In this document: positions 7,770-11,513 of the stretch, in pieces | Position numbering within the stretch: the first letter of the stretch is position 1 | Layout: each line of letters opens with the position of its first letter | Assembly: GCA_900618425.1 (NCBI GenBank) | Contig: UZAN01044840.1 | Span: forward strand, 4,715-16,227 | Direction of reading: 5' to 3' | DNA: 11,513 nucleotides | Origin: Echinostoma caproni | Taxonomy: Eukaryota; Platyhelminthes; Trematoda; Plagiorchiida; Echinostomatidae | The notes under the pieces: model-generated | Seen by the model: only the letters and a program-made list of their open reading frames with translations | What the model was told of the DNA's origin: nothing | Databases searched by the model: none | Made by a program: the position numbers and the translations under genes

Positions 7770-8600
7770 TCTGGAGACTTTCAGCCTGCGGACTCATGCA
7801 GGTATGTCTACGAACGTGTCTTGTGCGTACAATGAAGTCTTTGGCCACTGTTGTCTTTTGTGTATCGGAGAAGCGAATTCAGGACCTTAATATTATGAGC
7901 CACCTGAGTGCGTCGGGTCTGTCCTCGAGTTATTTCCTTCGTACATAAGGAGATGATAAAGCACACTGACTGGGTCAGCGTGGTATAGGGAACTTACTAA
8001 ATAATAAAGATGAAGCCACGCTGATAGATTGGACACCTGTCAATAGTCGGTTGTGCGCAGTGAGGCTCTAGGGTCCAGTCAGTGTTTTGAAGGGAAGCTG
8101 GAGTTTGTTCATGAATTCTCAATATGCACCAACAAACCGCAGTCTGAAACTCCTTTGGCAGACCCAAAGCTTCGAATGAGTTGTTCTAATTGGTGATCCT
8201 AACGCGCTGATTGTCAAACTGAGAGTATTCAAAGCCTGTTTTGGAGGGTACATCACTCTGCCCGCCCAGTAAACAGAAAACGGTGGTCGGCCAAACCAGT
8301 CCCTCACAAATCGTCGGTTTTTATTATTTAGCATAACATTCGCCACAGATCGCATCGCAAGGCAACGTATTGTTCCAGTTCATCGGGTAATTGAACCCGA
8401 ATTGGCCATACTGTTGCGAGCTACGGTCGGTGGCTTTCAGTACAAAAGTGTAGAACCTATTGGACTACCTGCGTTCAGTCTCATCACACACCAGTTCACA
8501 CTCATCAATCATCGACCAAAACCACCTCCTCAGGTAGCGCGAGAACCATCTGTTTGCACACGTTATGAGGAAAATTTTGGATAGGAGCTAGGAGAACCGC
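7770..8600 (+). pseudogene. Decayed APE-type endonuclease domain
   Basis: In related elements this domain cleaves the target DNA to prime reverse transcription. Recognisable blocks in order are ETFSLRT (7774, slightly out of frame with the rest), VSEKRIQD (7862-7885), GQRGIG (7973-7990), DWTPVNSRLCAVRL (to 8068), YAPTNRS (8123), VVLIGDPNA (8180-8206) and LPAQ-stop-TENG (8258-8284). The RPKPPPQ junction to the linker lies near 8515-8535. The normally invariant GDFNA motif is GDPNA, a change expected to damage the active-site fold. The WTQIDH and SDH motifs near the domain's end are scrambled; SDH survives only as TCAGTCTCATCAC-like nucleotides near 8477. Six stop codons fall in the frame. Confidence 0.8.
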
Positions 8601-9160
8601 GACGTGGTGAAGTAGATCAACAGTGGGATCAAATCAGACGCGCAGTGCATTCGGAAGCAAACTTTCTTTGTGGGTTCAAGCCCGGAGTTTGTCGAATAAA
8701 TTGGATCTCTCAGGAGTCAGTATTCTTGATGAAACAGAAGCGAGAGATCCCAATCTGCCAGGAACAGCATTAGAGCCAGTGGTGCCTGCAAAGTCAGCTT
8801 ACGAAAAGCCTTAAGAAATATCGCAGAAACTGGTAGGCCAAAATAGCTAGTTAAATAGACGCAGCCTCTGCATCAAGAAATATCCATGGACTGTTTCACG
8901 TGATACACAGTACTGGAGGTCGTCGCATACCGGTCAGTGAGACCATTTGCGATAAAATTGGACATAATGTCCACAATAAAGAACAACGACTTGATTTTAT
9001 TGGCCTAGCGCTAATGCGGTTATTCCAGAAATTACAACAGAAACTCCGTAGTCGGTAGCCTGTGAGCCGTCAACAGAAATGGAAGTAAAAGGTTGTATTT
9101 AATTGCTAAATAAAAGGAAGACAGTGGGACCTGAAGGAGCTTCTTTCTAAGCTTAGGAGG
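8601..9160 (+). pseudogene. Linker between endonuclease and RT
   Basis: Blocks typical of this linker are QQWDQIRRAVHSEA (from 8618), INWISQESVFLMKQKREIP (about 8696-8752), LTKSLKKYRRNW (8795-8833) and RNIHGLFHVIHSTG followed by PVSETICDK and HNKEQRLD (8886-8995). SVACEPSTEMEVKGCI (9052-9099) then follows in a shifted frame. Its role in the family is structural. Stops at 8771, 8834, 8852 and 9100 interrupt it. Compared with the minus-strand copy, this linker still has the LFHLI-like and SETI blocks, which shows what that other copy lost. Confidence 0.75.
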
Positions 9161-10020
9161 GGTGACTCGCTCGTCCACTCGATTAATAGCTTTCTTCGCG
9201 GCATCTGGTCGGAGGAGTGTACCCCTTTTTCCTGGGGTGAATCGTTGGTCGTTCTGATCTTCAAGAAGGGATCACGAACGATTGTGCAAGCAACCGTGGG
9301 ATAAGTTTAGTTCCGGCCATTACAAAAGTGCTAACCTCTGTGATAATTCGCGGCCTTATACCCTTAAGGGATGAAACGTTTGCGAGCGAATTCCCAAGCT
9401 CGGTGAACAGAGGAAACAGAATTTAGTTCACCCGAGCTAAGAGAACCAATTTTCAATACTCTGTCAACAGGTAAATAGTGACTAACAGCAAACAGGTCGT
9501 GGTTACATCGACCAAATCTTTAATCTGTGCCAAGTCCTCGAATTACGCCACACACCCGGTGAGACTAACAATCACAGCTTCCCTTGACCCAGACAGAGTC
9601 TTTGATTCTGTTGATCGTGAATCCTCAATGGGTGCACTGCTTCGCAAAGAAATATCTCAGAAGTATGTAAAGCTATTCATATCACTGAACTTGTATACTT
9701 CGGGTAGCGTAACAGTCTACGGTGGGATACGTAACTCGTTCGATACAAGGAACGGTGTTCATCAAGGGTGCCCTATTTCGCCATTCCTATTCAACTCCAC
9801 TGTAGATTAAGTACTGGAGAACACGCTAGGTGGTCTCCAGAATGTTGGTATTGAATGGGCAACTGAAGAGAAGCTGTGCGATCTAGAGCAAGCGGACGAA
9901 ATCGTTTGTCTGTTCGAATGTATGGAGGATGCGCAAAGCGCTCTTGACAGAATCTCAAGTCTTATAGCTCCATTTGGTATGCGCTTTGCACCTTCTAAGC
10001 GTAAAGTGGTACTGAAAAAC
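9161..10020 (+). pseudogene. Decayed reverse transcriptase domain
   Basis: The N-terminal part reads INSFLRGIWSEECTPFSWGE and LIFKKGSR (to about 9280), then CASNRGISLVPAITKVL (9283-9336) after a frameshift. Motif A at 9577-9618 reads SLDPDRVFDSVDR and keeps the catalytic aspartate. Motif B at 9751-9795 reads NGVHQGCPISPFLFN and is intact. Motif C at 9880-9906 is LEQADEIV where active enzymes have LEYADDIV. Both the tyrosine and the second aspartate are therefore changed, which should abolish polymerase activity. FAPSKRKV follows at 9985. Stops are at 9424, 9472 and 9808. The 9478-9810 piece is the longest clean frame. It begins at GTG inside the domain, so it is not a gene start. Confidence 0.9.
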
Positions 10021-10706
10021 TGAGCGCGGTCTACCCTGGCTCTGATGATCGAATTAGTTGTAATGGGTCGTTTCTTATATTTAAGTATTTGCTTATCAAA
10101 TGACGGTAGCGTAATCAAGGAAGTAACCGACCTCATTTCCAAGTCTCAGGTAGCTTAGTCCGGACAGAAACGCCTTTGGTGCAAAAGTGATGTCCCCTTG
10201 AAACTGGAATTTCGCTTATACTGCGCCACTGTGCGTTCAGGTCTGTTTCATGGTTGTGAACCTTACATTTGCGCCTGGAAGATATCCATGGTTTAGCAGT
10301 CTTTAGTCATAGTTGTCTACGCACCTGGGACGGTTTGGTGGAGCGACCGTGTAAGGTAATCCGTCGAGTATTTGGTAATGATTTGGTGGAGAACTCATTA
10401 TCTCATCGAAGTTAGTTTGGTAGACCTCACTGGTTAGAACATGTACTGCCTATACCCAACTGCTGTTTGCTGCACCACGCTTGTTTGCAATTGCGGCTCT
10501 ATGCTGGAGGAAATCACGTTGAGGTCAGCAGATGATGTGGAAACGAGGCATGAAGAAATGCACAGAGCCATTGGGTAAAGTAGGTGTCTGCCGTCTTCCA
10601 GTTTGGGGTCCAAAGGACTGCTGTATTAATTTGGTTGGAGATACTAAATGATATGGTAACTTACTGACAACTGTGGAGTTCATGTACTCACTTCTCATCA
10701 GTTCCG
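10021..10706 (+). pseudogene. C-terminal region of the retroelement polyprotein
   Basis: Blocks that follow the RT in this family can be read in order. They are GRFLYLSICLSNDGSV (10066-10113), LWC.SDVPLKLEFRLYCATVRS (to about 10240), WWSDRV (10336-10353), RRVFGND (10362-10382), RPHWLEHVL (10422-10448), MMWKRGMKK (10532-10558) and RLPVWGPKD (10592-10618). They run through three frames, with stops at 10021, 10156, 10294, 10413 and 10649. The WGP(R/K)D block normally lies about 20-30 residues from the end of the protein, and the last family-like residues (YSLLISSE) end near 10705. Confidence 0.8.
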
Positions 10707-10708
10707 AA

Positions 10709-10726
10709 TGCATGAAAATGTATGCA
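10709..10726. repeat. Small inverted repeat just after the retroelement
   Basis: TGCAT at 10709-10713 is complementary to ATGCA at 10722-10726 across an 8-nt loop. It sits at the 3' border of the plus-strand element. It may be a minor 3' stem or chance. Confidence 0.25.
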
Positions 10727-11513
10727 TGCACAGTAAAGTTGTGCATTCCGTGTTGACCGTTGACGTTCCCCCCATTTGCCTCTCTCAAATTAGACGCAAT
10801 CCCCGTTCGTTTTGCACAATCTTATTTACTTTGTGTATGGTATGAGCTTGGTAGTGCTCAGTAAAGTTTGCTCCACTACTGTATTTTGCTGTACGATGAA
10901 CATGGCGGTGTTAAAATATGGTCGGTGGTATCACACCGAGGGTGAGATGTACAGCCCGATGGGCGTCAAGCCCCGCAGCACTTGTTCTTACGTTGTACCT
11001 CACCGAATTTCGTAGCCGCTGTGCCGTTATCTGCGCGGTGCACGCCAGTGGTCGATGCGGCTCACAAAGTTCCCCTCCCCCCTCCTCTTATGAATCCAGT
11101 GGTCGTACAGTAGAGATGGTAGTAAACAAATCAAACAACCCATCATTAGGCATGAGCTCTAACTTTGCCCAAATCACGTAACCGAATTGCCTCAACTGAA
11201 TGTGCTAGTTGAAAACCCACACTCCCCAAATAATTATCACCAATTATGCATATATATAATCGCTGGATATTCACATCTCCACTCCCCACCCATCCCTTCA
11301 CACGTTTTGGTTCGATTTTGGGATGTGAACGTGTTCTTTCTCTAAAGCCGCGTTGTCCATATAGGTGATAATGAGGAGGTGAGAATTTTTCCATAAAAAA
11401 CGAGTGCCTTGGAAATCGTTGCCTACGATAACTGATACACTGGTTTATTATCACTTCTACCGGGAACAACACGCTATGAAAAAATCCACATCCTATGATG
11501 ATTGGCGTCATGC
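10727..11513. other. Unassigned 3' end of the window
   Basis: Overlapping open frames at 10812-11015 (+), 10918-11181 (+) and 11146-11511 (-, 121 codons, ATG two bases from the window edge) share the stretch but show no domain, signal peptide or repeat I know. A short CT-rich tract lies at about 11070-11089 and an alternating AT run at about 11250-11260. No tRNA or mobile element was seen. A real exon continuing beyond the window on the minus strand cannot be excluded. Confidence 0.35.

Larger units (their letters stand above)
7770..10710 (+). mobile_element. Near full-length relic of a single-ORF endonuclease/RT non-LTR retrotransposon
   Basis: About 2.9 kb reads as one ancestral polyprotein in the expected order: APE endonuclease, linker, reverse transcriptase, then a C-terminal block ending in RLPVWGPKD and a W/E-L-T repeat. 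This equals the roughly 950-1000 residues usual for such elements, so it is not 5'-truncated in its coding part. The frame is broken by in-frame stops at about 7946, 7967, 8069, 8177, 8270, 8582, 8771, 8834, 8852, 9100, 9424, 9472, 9808, 10021, 10156, 10294, 10413 and 10649. Frameshifts lie near 7810, 9040, 9145, 9285, 10352 and 10520. Motif B of the GVRQGCPxSPFLFN type suggests an RTE-like clade more than CR1, but this is inference. It is an old, dead copy. No poly(A) or 3' tandem tail is evident at its end. Confidence 0.9.

Noticed and set aside
8119..8355. 78-codon minus-strand open frame
   Set aside because: It is antisense to the endonuclease GDPNA and LPAQ blocks of the plus-strand element and has no motif of its own.
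9807..10142. 111-codon minus-strand open frame antisense to the RT
   Set aside because: The plus strand here carries recognisable RT motif C and FAPSK blocks, so the antisense frame is a shadow.
11146..11511. 121-codon minus-strand open frame at the window edge
   Set aside because: The composition is unremarkable and there is no domain or signal peptide. The ATG lies at the window edge so upstream context cannot be judged. It is not strong enough to call.
1..11513. CRISPR array, bacterial operon, phage or toxin-antitoxin module
   Set aside because: There are no regularly spaced repeats, no ribosome-binding-site-led tandem genes and no phage or toxin families. Splice signals and LINE/SINE content indicate a eukaryotic genome.

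Overview
The window looks like eukaryotic, probably flatworm (digenean trematode), genomic DNA. It has no bacterial-style operons or ribosome binding sites. Coding sequence is sparse, exons end at polypyrimidine-AG splice acceptors, and the recognisable content is mostly decayed non-LTR retrotransposons and a tRNA-derived short element. The endonuclease/reverse-transcriptase remnants (NRGISL/NHRGISL, a GVRQGCPISPFLFN-type motif B, and a C-terminal RLPxWGPxD) belong to a type I know to be abundant in fluke genomes. That assignment rests on remembered family features, not on a search.

Layout: (1) 1-870 is probably an intron, followed by a terminal exon at 871-1062 (+) encoding a whole SANT/Myb domain. 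It most resembles the second SANT domain of CoREST (REST corepressor) proteins. It is the only confident host coding sequence. (2) 1063-2600 is 3' flank with one weak candidate mini-gene (1856-2126, with a possible 49-nt intron). (3) 3055-3970 (-) is a truncated retrotransposon copy holding the end of its endonuclease, the linker and the first part of its reverse transcriptase. An internal deletion is marked by a short TTAACTA tandem repeat. (4) 3970-5655 has no recognisable gene. (5) 5660-6215 contains a tRNA-derived SINE and a second, diverged copy of its body. (6) 6330-7760 is unassigned, with one possible A-box/B-box pair near 7257-7322. (7) 7770-10710 (+) is a nearly full-length relic of a single-ORF endonuclease/RT element, readable from N-terminus to C-terminus through about 18 in-frame stops and several frameshifts. 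(8) 10711-11513 is unassigned.

The two large elements lie in opposite orientation and are too diverged from each other to be one duplicated locus. Neither can be active. Nothing here works as a pathway. The window is the 3' end of a probable chromatin-corepressor gene followed by repeat-rich intergenic DNA. I found no convincing undescribed system. The items most worth a second look are the SINE family, the deletion junction in the minus-strand element, and the small two-exon candidate.
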